Assembly (NCBI RefSeq): GCF_004359575.1
Contig: NZ_SCWF01000010.1
Location: 1-64,000, forward strand
Length of the DNA: 64,000 nucleotides
Source of the DNA: Macrococcus bovicus
GTDB lineage: Bacteria > Bacillota > Bacilli > Staphylococcales > Staphylococcaceae
Direction of reading: 5' to 3'
Shown here: piece by piece, positions 48,275 through 57,349 of the stretch
How positions within the stretch are numbered: position 1 is the first letter of the stretch
Layout of the letters: every line of letters starts with the position of its first letter
Translations under genes and position numbers: made by a program
Notes under the pieces: generated by a model
Database searches by the model: none
Seen by the model: only the letters and a program-made list of their open reading frames with translations
What the model was told of the DNA's origin: nothing

Positions 48275-48298
48275 AAAGAAGAGCTTAAGCTCTTCTTT
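48275..48298. other. Perfect 24-base palindrome in the rpoB-rpoC gap
   Basis: The half-site AAAGAAGAGCTT is followed directly by its complement AAGCTCTTCTTT. On the minus strand it would give an RNA hairpin with the minimal loop opened from its centre. No T-run follows, so it is not a terminator. It may be an RNase III-type processing site or a partial attenuator balancing rpoB and rpoC. Confidence 0.5.
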
Positions 48299-48315
48299 CA
48301 GGCACATCGTCAGAA

Positions 48316-51300
48316 TTACTTTTCAGTCACTTCAGTTTCTTGAGGGATGTTTAAGTTGATTTTTGTATCAGCATAATCGTCATCCTCAAGGTCACGCATT
48401 TCAATTTCTTCGTCTTTATTATCCATTACTTTAACGTCGAGCCCTAAACTTTGAAGCTCTTTCATCAATACGCGGAACGATTCAGGAACACCTGGTCTCG
48501 GAATGTTCTCGCCTTTAACGATGGCTTCATAAGTTTTCACACGGCCGACTGTATCATCTGATTTATAAGTAAGGATTTCCTGTAAGGTGTAAGCGGCACC
48601 GTATGCTTCAAGTGCCCATACTTCCATCTCACCGAAACGTTGTCCACCAAACTGTGCTTTACCACCCAGTGGCTGCTGAGTGACAAGTGAGTATGGTCCA
48701 GTAGAACGTGCGTGCAGTTTGTCGTCTACCATGTGAGCAAGTTTCAGCATGTACATCACACCTACAGAGACACGGTTATCAAATGGTTCACCTGTACGAC
48801 CATCGTAAAGAACCGTTTTACCGTCACGTGCCATCCCTGCTTCTTCGATTGTTGACCAGACATCTTCATCGTTCGCACCATCGAATACCGGAGAAGCAAC
48901 GTGGAGCCCTAAGTTTTTCGCAGCCATACCTAAATGTAATTCAAGTACTTGTCCGATGTTCATACGTGATGGTACACCGAGTGGATTAAGCATGATATCG
49001 ATCGGTGTTCCGTCCGGCATGAACGGCATGTCTTCTTCCGGTAAGATACGAGAGATAACCCCTTTATTACCGTGACGACCACACATTTTATCTCCGACGT
49101 GGATTTTACGTTTCTGAACGATATAGACACGAACTAACTGGTTGACACCTGGTGATAATTCGTCGCCGTCTTCACGGTTGAAGACTTTAACATCAAGAAC
49201 GATACCACCTGCACCATGAGGGACACGTAATGAAGTATCACGGACTTCACGCGCTTTCTCACCGAAGATAGCATGAAGCAGTCGTTCTTCAGCCGTTAAT
49301 TCAGTCACACCTTTAGGCGTTACTTTACCGACTAAGATATCCCCGTCTTTAACTTCAGCACCGACATAAATGATCCCGCGATCATCTAAGTTTTTAAGGG
49401 CATTATCAGAAACGTTCGGAATATCACGTGTAATTTCTTCAGGTCCGAGTTTAGTATCACGAGCTTCTGATTCATATTCTTCAATATGAATAGACGTATA
49501 AACGTCATCTTTGACAAGACGCTCGCTCATGATAACAGCATCCTCATAGTTATAACCGTCCCAAGTCATGAAGCCGACTACTACGTTACGTCCAAGGGCC
49601 ATCTCGCCGAGTTCCATAGATGGACCATCCGCTAAGATTTCACCTTTTGTGACGACGTCGCCTACCGCTACGATAGGGCGTTGGTTATAACATGTACCTG
49701 AGTTTGAACGCGCAAATTTAGATAATTTGTAAGTATCTAAATCTGTTTCAATCTCTTTGCCGCCCTCTTCGACGATACGACGGACTTTAATCTGACGGGC
49801 TTCAACGTGTTCAACACGCCCTTTGTACTTCGCAACAACTGCCGCACCTGAGTCACGGGCTGCTACGTGCTCCATACCTGTTCCGACAAATGGCGCTTCC
49901 GGATTCATTAAAGGTACCGCTTGACGCTGCATGTTCGCACCCATTAAGGCACGGTTGGAGTCATCATTTTCTAAGAACGGGATACACGCTGTCGCAGCTG
50001 AAACGACCTGCTTAGGTGATACGTCCATGTAATCCATACGTGTACGAGCCATTTTCGTGTTATCTCCGCGGAAACGGCAGACTACTTCGTCATCAAGGAA
50101 ATGTCCTTCGTCATCAAGGCGTGCGTTCGCCTGTGCCACAACGTAAGCATCTTCTTCATCAGCTGTTAGGTAATCGATCTGATCGGTTACGCGATTCGTC
50201 TCAATATCTACTTTACGATACGGTGTTTCAATGAAACCGAACTCATTGACACGCGCATATGAAGATAATGAGTTGATCAGCCCGATATTCGGACCCTCCG
50301 GCGTTTCAATCGGACACATACGGCCATAGTGAGAATAATGGACGTCACGCACTTCCATACCAGCACGCTCACGTGTTAAACCACCGGGTCCTAATGCAGA
50401 GAGACGACGTTTATGCGTCAACTCTGCTAATGGGTTCGCCTGGTCCATGAACTGTGATAACTGAGAGCTACCAAAGAATTCTTTGATAGAAGCGATCACA
50501 GGACGAATATTGATGAGCTGCTGCGGCGTAATAGATTCTGTATCCTGAATACTCATACGCTCACGTACGACACGCTCCATACGAGACAGACCAATACGGA
50601 ACTGGTTCTGCAGTAACTCGCCCACTGAACGAAGACGACGGTTACCTAGGTGGTCAATATCATCGGTAAAGCCGACCCCGTGCAGTAAGTTGAAGAAGTA
50701 GCTGATGGAAGAGATAATATCAGCAGGCGTGATGCTCTTCACTTCATCATCAGGGAAAGCATTACCAATGATAGTCGTCGTACGTTTTTCTTCATCACCA
50801 GGAATATAGACTTTGACTGATTGAATTTCAATCGGCTCATCGAGAAGACCATTCTCAAGTTCATAAACTTTAAGGTTGGCATTATTTTCAAGCACATCAA
50901 TGATCTGATCGAGGTTACGACGGTCAAGCAGTGTGCCTTCTTCAGCCACAATCTCACCTGTTTCGACATCTACAATCGGCTCAGCAAGCGTCTGGTTGAA
51001 AAGACGGTGTTTTAAATGCAGTTTTTTGTTCATTTTATAGCGACCCACACTCGCTAAATCATAGCGTTTTGGATCGAAGAAGCGAGAATACAGTAAGCCT
51101 CTTGCATTATCTACTGTAGGTGGTTCGCCCGGACGAAGACGTTCATAGATTTCAAGTAAAGCAGACTCGACAGAATCTGTATTATCTTTATCAAGCGCAT
51201 TGCGTAAATATTCATTATCGCCTAATAAGTCAATAATCTCCTGATCGCTTGAGAAACCTAAAGCACGCAGCAGAACAGTAATAGGTAACTTACGTGTGCG

Positions 51301-51855
51301 GTCAATACGAACAAAAACGATATCTTTCGCATCTGTTTCATATTCAAGCCAAGCTCCACGGTTAGGAATGACAGTTGCACCGAAACTTACTTTACCGTTT
51401 TTATCTACTTTATCATTGAAGTAAACAGATGGTGAGCGGACGAGCTGCGATACGATAACGCGTTCGGCACCATTGATAACGAACGTTCCTGTATCAGTCA
51501 TCAGCGGGAAGTCACCCATGAATACTTCCTGCTCTTTTACTTCTCCTGTTTCTTTAATGATCAGACGAACTTTAACACGGAGCGGTGCAGAATAAGTCGC
51601 ATCACGGTTTTTCGCTTCATCTAAGTCATATTTAGGTTCGCCAAGTCTATAGTCTACAAACTCTAATGACAGATTGCCTGTGAAGTCTTCAATCGGAGAA
51701 ATGTCACGGAACATTTCAAGAAGCCCTTCTTCAAGGAACCATTCATAAGATTTCGTTTGAATCTCGATTAAGTTCGGTAATTCTAAAATTTCGGAGATAC
51801 GTGCGTAACTTCTACGCTGACGATGTCTTCCGTACTGGATAAGTTGACCTGTCAA
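48316..51855 (-). CDS. rpoB: RNA polymerase beta subunit
   Basis: A 1179-residue catalytic subunit. The rifampicin region '[20 protein letters not shown]' near residues 460-479, then '[12 protein letters not shown]', is wild type by comparison with rifampicin-sensitive Firmicutes. Other landmarks: '[17 protein letters not shown]' and the C-terminal '[20 protein letters not shown]'. I start at the TTG at 51855 with GAGGGGTG 6 bases upstream, giving '[15 protein letters not shown]', which aligns with the TTG-started S. aureus protein. A GTG 9 bases earlier overlaps the ribosome binding site. Confidence 0.98.
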   Translation of the reverse strand: MTGQLIQYGRHRQRRSYARISEILELPNLIEIQTKSYEWFLEEGLLEMFRDISPIEDFTGNLSLEFVDYRLGEPKYDLDEAKNRDATYSAPLRVKVRLIIKETGEVKEQEVFMGDFPLMTDTGTFVINGAERVIVSQLVRSPSVYFNDKVDKNGKVSFGATVIPNRGAWLEYETDAKDIVFVRIDRTRKLPITVLLRALGFSSDQEIIDLLGDNEYLRNALDKDNTDSVESALLEIYERLRPGEPPTVDNARGLLYSRFFDPKRYDLASVGRYKMNKKLHLKHRLFNQTLAEPIVDVETGEIVAEEGTLLDRRNLDQIIDVLENNANLKVYELENGLLDEPIEIQSVKVYIPGDEEKRTTTIIGNAFPDDEVKSITPADIISSISYFFNLLHGVGFTDDIDHLGNRRLRSVGELLQNQFRIGLSRMERVVRERMSIQDTESITPQQLINIRPVIASIKEFFGSSQLSQFMDQANPLAELTHKRRLSALGPGGLTRERAGMEVRDVHYSHYGRMCPIETPEGPNIGLINSLSSYARVNEFGFIETPYRKVDIETNRVTDQIDYLTADEEDAYVVAQANARLDDEGHFLDDEVVCRFRGDNTKMARTRMDYMDVSPKQVVSAATACIPFLENDDSNRALMGANMQRQAVPLMNPEAPFVGTGMEHVAARDSGAAVVAKYKGRVEHVEARQIKVRRIVEEGGKEIETDLDTYKLSKFARSNSGTCYNQRPIVAVGDVVTKGEILADGPSMELGEMALGRNVVVGFMTWDGYNYEDAVIMSERLVKDDVYTSIHIEEYESEARDTKLGPEEITRDIPNVSDNALKNLDDRGIIYVGAEVKDGDILVGKVTPKGVTELTAEERLLHAIFGEKAREVRDTSLRVPHGAGGIVLDVKVFNREDGDELSPGVNQLVRVYIVQKRKIHVGDKMCGRHGNKGVISRILPEEDMPFMPDGTPIDIMLNPLGVPSRMNIGQVLELHLGMAAKNLGLHVASPVFDGANDEDVWSTIEEAGMARDGKTVLYDGRTGEPFDNRVSVGVMYMLKLAHMVDDKLHARSTGPYSLVTQQPLGGKAQFGGQRFGEMEVWALEAYGAAYTLQEILTYKSDDTVGRVKTYEAIVKGENIPRPGVPESFRVLMKELQSLGLDVKVMDNKDEEIEMRDLEDDDYADTKINLNIPQETEVTEK

Positions 51856-52016
51856 CAGATTCACCCCTCAAAGATTGTAATGACTCACGAGCTCATAAGA
51901 CAAAAAGAAAACGGAATCCATATTAACTCCATTTTCGAAATATATGACTGTCTTCATCTTGCTAATACGAGCTAGAAAAGTACATACTTATTGAATTTAA
52001 AATTTAACATTCTATT

Positions 52017-52045
52017 ACTATAACAGACGGCAACTTTCCAGTCAA
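52017..52045 (-). promoter_or_regulatory. Sigma-A promoter of rpoBC
   Basis: TTGACT (52045-52040), 17 bases, TATAGT (52022-52017) on the minus strand. The -35 overlaps the stop codon of ybxB. The transcript would have a leader of about 150 bases before the TTG start, in which I see no known structured element. Confidence 0.82.
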
Positions 52046-52641
52046 CCTTTTACACTCTTTAATATATAATAACCTTTATCTTTCGTCAGCACGGTCACAT
52101 TGCCGAATAAACTTTCCATCCTTTTCTTTGCTGACGGCATACCCTGCTTCTTCTGGATGACGACATACAGCGCCCCGCCCGTCTCCAGTCTCTCATAGCT
52201 CTGATCGAGAATCTGATTGACGACCTCTTTGCCTGCACGGATAGGCGGATTCGTCAGCACGGCATTAAAAGTCTCCTCTACCTGCTCCAGTGCATCGCTT
52301 TTATAAATATTCACGTTACCAATACCGTTAGCTTGCGCATTTTCTTCGGCCAGATTAAGCGCACGTGCGTTGACGTCCACCATATGAACCTGGCTGTGAG
52401 GATGAACTTTCGCAACCATCAGCCCGATCGGACCATAACCGCAGCCGACATCCAGTATTTTTGAGCCGTGCATCTCTTCCTGCAGAAAGGCACGCACAAG
52501 CACATTCGACCCGAAATCAATACTGCCTTTTGAAAAAACCCCGCTGTCAGTTTTCAGTTTCAGTTCATACGTTTCATATGTATAGGTAAAATGGACAGGG
52601 TTTGATGCGACATCCTGTTCTTCACTGTAATAATGACTCAT
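52042..52641 (-). CDS. ybxB: Class I methyltransferase (YbxB, RsmC-like)
   Basis: A 199-residue SAM-dependent methyltransferase of the RsmC/MTS family. The SAM-binding loop is 'ILDVGCGYGPIGLMVAKVHP' near residues 60-79, the acidic 'VDVNARAL' near 88-95, and the N-P-P-x motif 'LTNPPIRAGKEV' near 132-143 points to base methylation of RNA or DNA. It is probably an rRNA guanine methyltransferase, but the site is not proven. Same position between rplL and rpoB as in Bacillus (ybxB) and staphylococci. Confidence 0.88.
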   Translation of the reverse strand: MSHYYSEEQDVASNPVHFTYTYETYELKLKTDSGVFSKGSIDFGSNVLVRAFLQEEMHGSKILDVGCGYGPIGLMVAKVHPHSQVHMVDVNARALNLAEENAQANGIGNVNIYKSDALEQVEETFNAVLTNPPIRAGKEVVNQILDQSYERLETGGALYVVIQKKQGMPSAKKRMESLFGNVTVLTKDKGYYILKSVKG

Positions 52642-52658
52642 ACGGCACTCCTTTATAT

Positions 52659-52694
52659 AAAAATAAAACCCGTTATTATCATAACGGGTTTTTT
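52659..52694 (-). terminator. Intrinsic terminator/attenuator after rplL
   Basis: Arms AAAACCCGTTAT (52665-52676) and ATAACGGGTTTT (52681-52692) with a TATC loop and a T-rich tail on the minus strand. It lies 15 bases after the rplL stop and may let some transcripts read through into ybxB and rpoB. Confidence 0.9.
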
Positions 52695-52708
52695 CATGGA
52701 AGTGGTAA

Positions 52709-53071
52709 TTATTTAACTTCTACAGTTGCGCCAGCTTCTTCTAATTTAGCTTTTAATTCTTCAGCTTCTTCTTTAGAAACGCCTTCTTTAACTGCTTTAG
52801 GAGCGTTATCAACTACGTCTTTAGCTTCTTTTAAGCCAAGACCAGTTGCTTCTTTAACAGCTTTAACAACTTTGATTTTTGAAGCGCCAGCAGATACTAA
52901 TTCAACTGTGAATTCAGTTTGTTCTGCTTCAGCAGCGCCACCAGCTGCACCAGCTACTGCTACAGGAGCTGCTGCTGTTACACCAAATTCTTCTTCAATA
53001 GCTTTAACTAAGTCGTTTAATTCTAATACTGACATTTCTTTGATTGCATCGATGATTTGTTCTTTAGTCAT
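52709..53071 (-). CDS. rplL: Ribosomal protein L7/L12
   Basis: A 120-residue stalk protein that recruits translation GTPases. It has the N-terminal dimerisation helix ('[20 protein letters not shown]'), an Ala-rich hinge near residues 33-50, and the C-terminal GTPase-binding domain ending '[14 protein letters not shown]'. Normal length. AGGAGG-like ribosome binding site. Forms a unit with rplJ, 34 bases upstream. Confidence 0.98.
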   Translation of the reverse strand: MTKEQIIDAIKEMSVLELNDLVKAIEEEFGVTAAAPVAVAGAAGGAAEAEQTEFTVELVSAGASKIKVVKAVKEATGLGLKEAKDVVDNAPKAVKEGVSKEEAEELKAKLEEAGATVEVK

Positions 53072-53105
53072 GATTATATTTCCTCCATTTTTGTTTTAGT
53101 TTTAA

Positions 53106-53660
53106 TTATGCTTCTGTTGTTTCTTCAGTCGCTGGTGCTTCTTCAGCTGCAGGAGCTGCTGCTTCTGTACCAGTTTCTTTTTGTTCGCCTACTGCTTTAA
53201 CAGCGTAAGCGAAGTTTCTCATTGGTGCTTGTAATACTGAAAGTACCATAGAGATAAGACCTTCTTTTGATGGTAAAGAAGCGATCGCTTTAACTTCTTC
53301 AACAGAAGTCACTTTACCTTCGATGATGCCGGCTTTGATTTCTAATTTTTCGTTTTCTTTAGCGAAGTCAGCAATAATTTTTGCTGGCGCTACAACTTCT
53401 TCATTAGAGAATGCGATTGCGTTAGGGCCTGTTAAGAATTCTTCAATTCCTTCAACACCTGCCGCTTCAGCTGCACGACGAACTAAAGTGTTTTTGTAAA
53501 CTTTGAATTCGATGCCTGCTTCGCGAAGTTGTTTACGCAGTTCAGTTACTTGGGCAACTGTTAAACCACGATAGTCAACGATGATTGTAGATACTGAGTT
53601 TTTAAACTGTTCAGTAATCAAATCCGCTTGTTGTTGTTTCATTTCAACTGCTTTAGACAT
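53106..53660 (-). CDS. rplJ: Ribosomal protein L10
   Basis: A 184-residue protein that anchors L7/L12 to 23S rRNA. '[20 protein letters not shown]' near residues 25-44 and '[18 protein letters not shown]' near 83-100 are conserved. The C-terminal tail is an Ala/Glu/Thr-rich extension, making it longer than the roughly 166 residues of S. aureus L10. The start at 53660 follows GGAGGTG; the long frame to 53780 is the L10 leader. Probably autoregulated through that leader. Confidence 0.96.
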   Translation of the reverse strand: MSKAVEMKQQQADLITEQFKNSVSTIIVDYRGLTVAQVTELRKQLREAGIEFKVYKNTLVRRAAEAAGVEGIEEFLTGPNAIAFSNEEVVAPAKIIADFAKENEKLEIKAGIIEGKVTSVEEVKAIASLPSKEGLISMVLSVLQAPMRNFAYAVKAVGEQKETGTEAAAPAAEEAPATEETTEA

Positions 53661-53695
53661 TCTGACACCTCCATTAAGATTTTCGTGCTTTTTTA

Positions 53696-53737
53696 ATAAA
53701 TTAAAAAAGCACTTTTCACCCATGGTAAAAAGTGCTT
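53696..53737 (-). terminator. Attenuator terminator of the L10 leader
   Basis: Arms AAGCACTTTT (53707-53716) and AAAAGTGCTT (53728-53737) followed on the minus strand by a T-rich tail. It lies between the L10 leader aptamer and rplJ, as in the known leader, and would stop rplJL transcription when L10-L12 binds the RNA. Confidence 0.85.
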
Positions 53738-53800
53738 GAAGATTCAAGTCAATTTTCACCTCGGCAGGATAATTAAGCACACGGCCCCTGCTGTCTTAGG
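53738..53800 (-). ncRNA. L10 leader (ribosomal protein leader)
   Basis: The minus-strand RNA contains CCTAAGACAGCAGG, GCCGTGTGCTTAATTA and TCCTGCCGAGGT in order, which I recognise as the conserved L10-binding leader of Firmicutes (kink-turn mimic of the 23S rRNA site). CAGCAGG pairs with CCTGC to close the domain. The attenuator follows directly. Boundaries are approximate. Confidence 0.88.
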
Positions 53801-53817
53801 TTATAAATACAGATTAC

Positions 53818-53846
53818 ACTATAACGTGTAATCTGATATTTGTCAA
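53818..53846 (-). promoter_or_regulatory. Sigma-A promoter of rplJL overlapped by an inverted repeat
   Basis: TTGACA (53846-53841), 17 bases, TATAGT (53823-53818) on the minus strand. Arms CAGATTACAC (53810-53819) and GTGTAATCTG (53826-53835) form an inverted repeat that covers the -10 and half of the spacer. It may be an operator, a weak terminator of rplKA, or both. Confidence 0.8.
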
Positions 53847-53852
53847 TATAAA

Positions 53853-54548
53853 TTAGTTACGGATTTCAGCTGGATCAATCTTGATACCAGGGCCCATAGT
53901 AGTAGAAACTGCTACAGATTTGAAGTAAACACCTTTTGATGATGCTGGTTTAGCTTTTGCTAAAACATCTTTAAGCGTGTTGAAGTTTTCAACTAATTTC
54001 GCTTCATCAAATGATACTTTACCGATCGCCGCATGAACGATACCTGCTTTTTCAGCACGGTATTCAACTTTACCTGCTTTGATTTCTTGAACTGCTTTTG
54101 TAACGTCCATTGTCACTGTACCTGTTTTAGGGTTAGGCATTAAACCTTTAGGTCCTAAAACACGACCCAGTTTACCGACTTCACCCATCATGTCAGGTGT
54201 TGCAACGATAACGTCGAAATCAAACCAACCTTGGTTGATTTTGTTGATGTACTCAGTATCACCAGCGTAGTCAGCACCTGCTGCTTCCGCTTCTTTCAGT
54301 TTTTCACCTTTAGCGAATACTAAGACACGTTGAGTTTTACCAGTACCGTTCGGCAGAACGACTGCACCACGGATCTGCTGATCATTTTTACGAGTATCAA
54401 TTCCTAAACGGAACGCAACTTCAACTGAAGCGTCGAAGTTTACTGTGCTTGTTTCTTTTGCAAGTTTGATTGCTTCTTCTACTGAGTAGAAGTTTTGAGC
54501 ATCAACTTTTTGTACGGCTTCTTGATATTTTTTACCTTTTTTAGCCAT
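53853..54548 (-). CDS. rplA: Ribosomal protein L1
   Basis: A 231-residue 50S protein forming the mobile L1 stalk and acting as translational repressor of its own operon in many bacteria. Conserved parts include '[20 protein letters not shown]' near residues 67-86, '[20 protein letters not shown]' near 125-144 and '[11 protein letters not shown]' at the end. Normal length. Expressed with rplK, 95 bases upstream. Confidence 0.97.
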   Translation of the reverse strand: MAKKGKKYQEAVQKVDAQNFYSVEEAIKLAKETSTVNFDASVEVAFRLGIDTRKNDQQIRGAVVLPNGTGKTQRVLVFAKGEKLKEAEAAGADYAGDTEYINKINQGWFDFDVIVATPDMMGEVGKLGRVLGPKGLMPNPKTGTVTMDVTKAVQEIKAGKVEYRAEKAGIVHAAIGKVSFDEAKLVENFNTLKDVLAKAKPASSKGVYFKSVAVSTTMGPGIKIDPAEIRN

Positions 54549-54643
54549 TGTCTTTCTCCTCCTTTAGTGGTTTTAGCGGAATGTCCTCCCACATTAATAA
54601 CGCAAGAGCAGACGTCAGACGTCTGCTTTTTTAAAACGATTGA

Positions 54644-55066
54644 TTATTTAATTTCAAAGCCCATGCTACGAGCAGTACCAGCGATAATACGCATTGCTGC
54701 TTCAACGCTTGCTGCGTTTAAGTCTTCCATTTTTTCTTCAGCAATTTGACGTACTTGGTCTTCAGTTACTGTAGCCACTTTGTTTTTATTAGGTTCGCCT
54801 GATCCTTTTTCAACTTTAGCTGCTTTCTTCAGTAAGACTGCTGCAGGTGGAGTTTTAGTGATAAATGTAAATGAACGATCTTCAAATACAGAAATTTCAA
54901 CTGGAATGATTAAACCTGCTTGTTCTTGTGTACGTGCGTTAAATTCTTTACAGAATCCCATGATGTTCACACCCGCTTGACCTAATGCTGGACCAACCGG
55001 TGGTGCTGGATTCGCTTTCCCTGCAGGAATTTGTAATTTAACAACTTTGATAACTTTTTTAGCCAC
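54644..55066 (-). CDS. rplK: Ribosomal protein L11
   Basis: A 140-residue protein of the GTPase-associated centre. The start '[20 protein letters not shown]' and the proline-rich '[16 protein letters not shown]' near residues 20-35 are diagnostic; these prolines form the thiopeptide-binding region and are wild type. The start codon is GTG at 55066 with AGGAGGTG upstream, giving the staphylococcal length; a GTG 9 bases earlier overlaps the ribosome binding site. Confidence 0.97.
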   Translation of the reverse strand: MAKKVIKVVKLQIPAGKANPAPPVGPALGQAGVNIMGFCKEFNARTQEQAGLIIPVEISVFEDRSFTFITKTPPAAVLLKKAAKVEKGSGEPNKNKVATVTEDQVRQIAEEKMEDLNAASVEAAMRIIAGTARSMGFEIK

Positions 55067-55089
55067 GATGTGCACCTCCTATAGTATCG

Positions 55090-55150
55090 TGATGTGGTCA
55101 CAGGGTATGAGATTTACCCTCCCACTCAACAATCGTGTTTAGACACGACC
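55090..55150 (-). promoter_or_regulatory. Structured rplKA mRNA leader, candidate L1-binding element
   Basis: Two structures lie in the leader: a hairpin with arms CGTGT/ACACG (55134-55147), and a nested helix in which GTGG/CCAC (55094-55097, 55121-55124) encloses AGGGT/ACCCT (55102-55119) with an asymmetric bulge. A helix interrupted by a bulge next to the start site is how L1 target mimics look in other bacteria. Assignment to L1 is inference. Confidence 0.45.
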
Positions 55151-55155
55151 CTAGA

Positions 55156-55184
55156 ATAATATCATTTCTTACACCATTTTTCAA
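55156..55184 (-). promoter_or_regulatory. Sigma-A promoter of rplKA
   Basis: TTGAAA (55184-55179), 17 bases, TATTAT (55161-55156) on the minus strand in the 138-base nusG-rplK gap, upstream of the structured leader. Confidence 0.8.
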
Positions 55185-55204
55185 GTGTATATTTTAATTT
55201 TTTA

Positions 55205-55750
55205 TTATAATTTTTCAACTTGGTCAAATTCAACTTCAACAGGTGTCTCACGACCGAATAATTCAACGAGAACTGTCAGCTTATATTTCTCAGCATCCAT
55301 CTCCTTGATTTCCCCTACTTGATTAGTAAACGGACCTGTCGTGATGCGGACCTGTTCACCGATTTCAAGTTCCACATCAATGGTTTTCTCTGCCATACCC
55401 ATTGATTTCAGGATAAACTTCGCTTCTTCCGGCAACAAAGGATTTGGTTTTGAGCCGGCTCCTGCTGAACCTACAAAACCTGTTACCCCCGGTGTATTAC
55501 GCACAACGTACCATGACTCATCTGTCATGACGAGCTCCACTAATACGTAACCTGGGAAGGTTTTTTTGAGTGATGTCTTACGCTTACCATCTTTAATCGT
55601 TGTTTCTTCTTCTTCAGGAATCACAACGCGGAAGATTTGATCCTGCATGTTCATGGACTCAAGACGTTTTTCCAAGTTGTCTTTGACCTTATTTTCGTAC
55701 CCGGAATACGTATGAACCGCATACCAATGCTTTTTGCTTTCTTCTGACAT
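55205..55750 (-). CDS. nusG: Transcription elongation/termination factor NusG
   Basis: A 181-residue factor binding RNA polymerase and affecting pausing and termination. The NGN domain opens 'HWYAVHTYSGYENKVKDNLE' near residues 7-26, and includes 'FPGYVLVELVMTDESWYVVR' near 65-84. The C-terminal KOW domain has 'GEQVRITTGPFTNQVGEIKE' near 126-145. Normal length. It follows secE by 11 bases in the rpmG-secE-nusG unit. Confidence 0.97.
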   Translation of the reverse strand: MSEESKKHWYAVHTYSGYENKVKDNLEKRLESMNMQDQIFRVVIPEEEETTIKDGKRKTSLKKTFPGYVLVELVMTDESWYVVRNTPGVTGFVGSAGAGSKPNPLLPEEAKFILKSMGMAEKTIDVELEIGEQVRITTGPFTNQVGEIKEMDAEKYKLTVLVELFGRETPVEVEFDQVEKL

Positions 55751-55761
55751 GATGTGCCTCC

Positions 55762-55938
55762 TTAATTAATTAACTTGATCAGTTCTGTAATGCCTAAATC
55801 GACTGCATAAAAGAATAAAATAAAGAATAAAACCGTGAGCACAACGATTGTTGTATCACGCACAACTTCTTGACCGGTCGGCCAAGTCGTTTTTTTCATT
55901 TCTGATATAACACCCTGGAAGAAATTTTCCTTCTGCAT
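55762..55938 (-). CDS. secE: Preprotein translocase subunit SecE
   Basis: A 58-residue single-span membrane protein, typical of the short Gram-positive SecE. It starts 'MQKENFFQGVISEMKKTTWP', with the conserved amphipathic helix and 'KTTWP' motif, followed by 'TGQEVVRDTTIVVL' and a hydrophobic span to the end. It clamps SecY in the translocon. Location between rpmG and nusG confirms identity. The ATG at 55938 is preceded by a GGAGGC-type ribosome binding site. Confidence 0.95.
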   Translation of the reverse strand: MQKENFFQGVISEMKKTTWPTGQEVVRDTTIVVLTVLFFILFFYAVDLGITELIKLIN

Positions 55939-55949
55939 GAGATTGCCTC

Positions 55950-56090
55950 CTAAATTGACTCTTTGTGTATCGTATGTGCATCGCAGGTCTTACAGTATTT
56001 TTTCAGTTCCAGCCTTACTGCTGAATCCTGTTTTGTCGCTGTATAGTTTCTGCTGCCGCATCTCGAACAGTTCATCGCTACTTTTTTCAC
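55950..56090 (-). CDS. rpmG: Ribosomal protein L33
   Basis: A 46-residue zinc-ribbon L33. 'CSRCGSRNYT' (Cys at residues 8 and 11) and 'KYCKTCDAHTIHKES' (Cys at 33 and 36) give a four-Cys zinc site, so this is the zinc-containing (C+) form. The start is GTG at 56090 with AGGTGAG upstream. First gene of rpmG-secE-nusG. Confidence 0.93.
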   Translation of the reverse strand: MKKVAMNCSRCGSRNYTATKQDSAVRLELKKYCKTCDAHTIHKESI

Positions 56091-56113
56091 TTTAACTCAC
56101 CTTAATCTTATTT

Positions 56114-56142
56114 AATATAAAACCTAAAGAATTAATTGTCAA
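56114..56142 (-). promoter_or_regulatory. Sigma-A promoter of rpmG-secE-nusG
   Basis: TTGACA (56142-56137), 17 bases, TATATT (56119-56114) on the minus strand. The -35 overlaps the sigH stop codon, so the core translation unit is separately transcribed from the cys-sigH operon. Confidence 0.87.
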
Positions 56143-56753
56143 CGCATCAACTGGGAGAGAACCTTTCTTCTGAGCCGTGCATGCGCGTTTCTGACGATGC
56201 GCTCAGACTTCTCTTCCAGCTCCATCACTTCAATCAGATTCCGTCCGGCAAGCAAATGTTTCAGCAGTTTGTACTCAAAAGGACTTAAGCCGAGCGTCAC
56301 TGGATTGATCAGCAGCCACAGCTCTTTATAGATACTATCGCTCTCAGGGGAAGGCTTAGAGTCACGGAGCGTCTCTTCAAGCGTCTGGTCAGAAGTCTGT
56401 TCATGGATGGGCTGCTGCATACTGATAAATAAACGATATTGACGCTCTTTTCTCGCCCAGTCTATCAATCGATAATGCAGGACCTTTAAATAGTACGGAC
56501 GGAAACTGACGCATTTTTCTTCGTTGAACTTCAGTGCCGTTTGATACAGAAGAATCAGTGCATCCTGATAGACTTCCTGCTTATCAAGATGCGGATAGCG
56601 ACTGCTGCAATGTAGAATAAGGGGTTTCAGACGGGCCGTCAATGTCTCAAAAGCAACTTCGCTGCCCTTATTGATTTCAGAGACAAGACTTTCATCACTT
56701 TCACTATGATAATCAGCAGGGGTTTCAAAAATATACAGCAGTAGAATGTCCAC
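56139..56753 (-). CDS. sigH: Sigma-H-like RNA polymerase sigma factor
   Basis: A 204-residue sigma-70-family protein. Region 2 has 'EVYQDALILLYQTALKFNEE' near residues 73-92 and 'FRPYYLKVLHYRLIDWARKE' near 97-116, region 4 'LSPFEYKLLKHLLAGRNLIE' near 158-177 with a downstream helix of basic residues. The position between yacP and rpmG/secE matches staphylococcal sigH, the competence sigma factor. Sequence is divergent, as usual for this fast-evolving gene. Start: GTG at 56753 with AAGAGGT upstream; no ATG is well placed. It lacks a separate promoter that I can see. Confidence 0.82.
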   Translation of the reverse strand: MDILLLYIFETPADYHSESDESLVSEINKGSEVAFETLTARLKPLILHCSSRYPHLDKQEVYQDALILLYQTALKFNEEKCVSFRPYYLKVLHYRLIDWARKERQYRLFISMQQPIHEQTSDQTLEETLRDSKPSPESDSIYKELWLLINPVTLGLSPFEYKLLKHLLAGRNLIEVMELEEKSERIVRNAHARLRRKVLSQLMR

Positions 56754-56827
56754 AGCATACCTCTTTTTTCTTTTAATTCTACAATGCTGCATCTACTTTT
56801 ACAATTGTTGCCATTAAGATAAATTTT

Positions 56828-57349
56828 TTACTTGAAACCTCTCCGCAATGCCTCAAGCCGCTGCTTCGTCTCTTCATCAATCGGAATGCGCAGTCGTGGC
56901 TTATCCTCGTTCATATCCATCAATTCACGTTCCAGCAGTATTTTCTCTTCCTGTAATTCAAGCAGGAATTCTCTTGAAGAAATTCTGAGTGCGCCCGCAC
57001 CGAAAATCGTATGCTGTTCGGATAAGTCACTCGTTACGACAGTGATGCGTGTAATGTGCTTATCATATAAATCATAGACGAGCCGTTCAATGACTGCATC
57101 TGCTGTTTCATCCCTTTTGGAATAGATGACATGTATACCGTGAAAGTACTCTCTTGATTCCACACCACTGGTATTATAGGCATCAAAGACGCATATCAGT
57201 TCGGACTGCTGCCTGGCGTTATAGTTCACGAGCCAGAGCAACAGTGTTTTTCGCGCTTCTTCCAGCGATTCCTTGGCGGCTGCTTTCAGTTCCTCACTTT
57301 GCCCGATGACATTATAGCCGTCGATAATCGTATAATGCGTTTTCATCAT
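56828..57349 (-). CDS. yacP: YacP/Rae1 NYN-domain endoribonuclease
   Basis: A 173-residue NYN (PIN-like) domain protein. '[14 protein letters not shown]' near residues 8-21 holds the first catalytic Asp, '[12 protein letters not shown]' near 51-62 the second, and '[14 protein letters not shown]' near 103-116 the third acidic site. Bacillus YacP (Rae1) cleaves mRNA on the ribosome. A charged C-terminal helix follows. Its start overlaps the rlmB stop by 4 bases. Confidence 0.9.
   Translation of the reverse strand: MMKTHYTIIDGYNVIGQSEELKAAAKESLEEARKTLLLWLVNYNARQQSELICVFDAYNTSGVESREYFHGIHVIYSKRDETADAVIERLVYDLYDKHITRITVVTSDLSEQHTIFGAGALRISSREFLLELQEEKILLERELMDMNEDKPRLRIPIDEETKQRLEALRRGFK

Noticed and set aside
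48275-48298. rpoB-rpoC palindrome as a terminator
   Set aside because: No T-run on the minus strand, and it lies inside an operon that must be read through.
50448-50545. Rifampicin-resistance substitutions in rpoB and streptomycin-resistance substitutions in rpsL
   Set aside because: The hot-spot residues read as wild type by eye.
53661-53780. 40-residue N-terminal extension of L10
   Set aside because: The extension is the translated L10 leader RNA; a strong GGAGG and ATG at 53660 give the normal protein.
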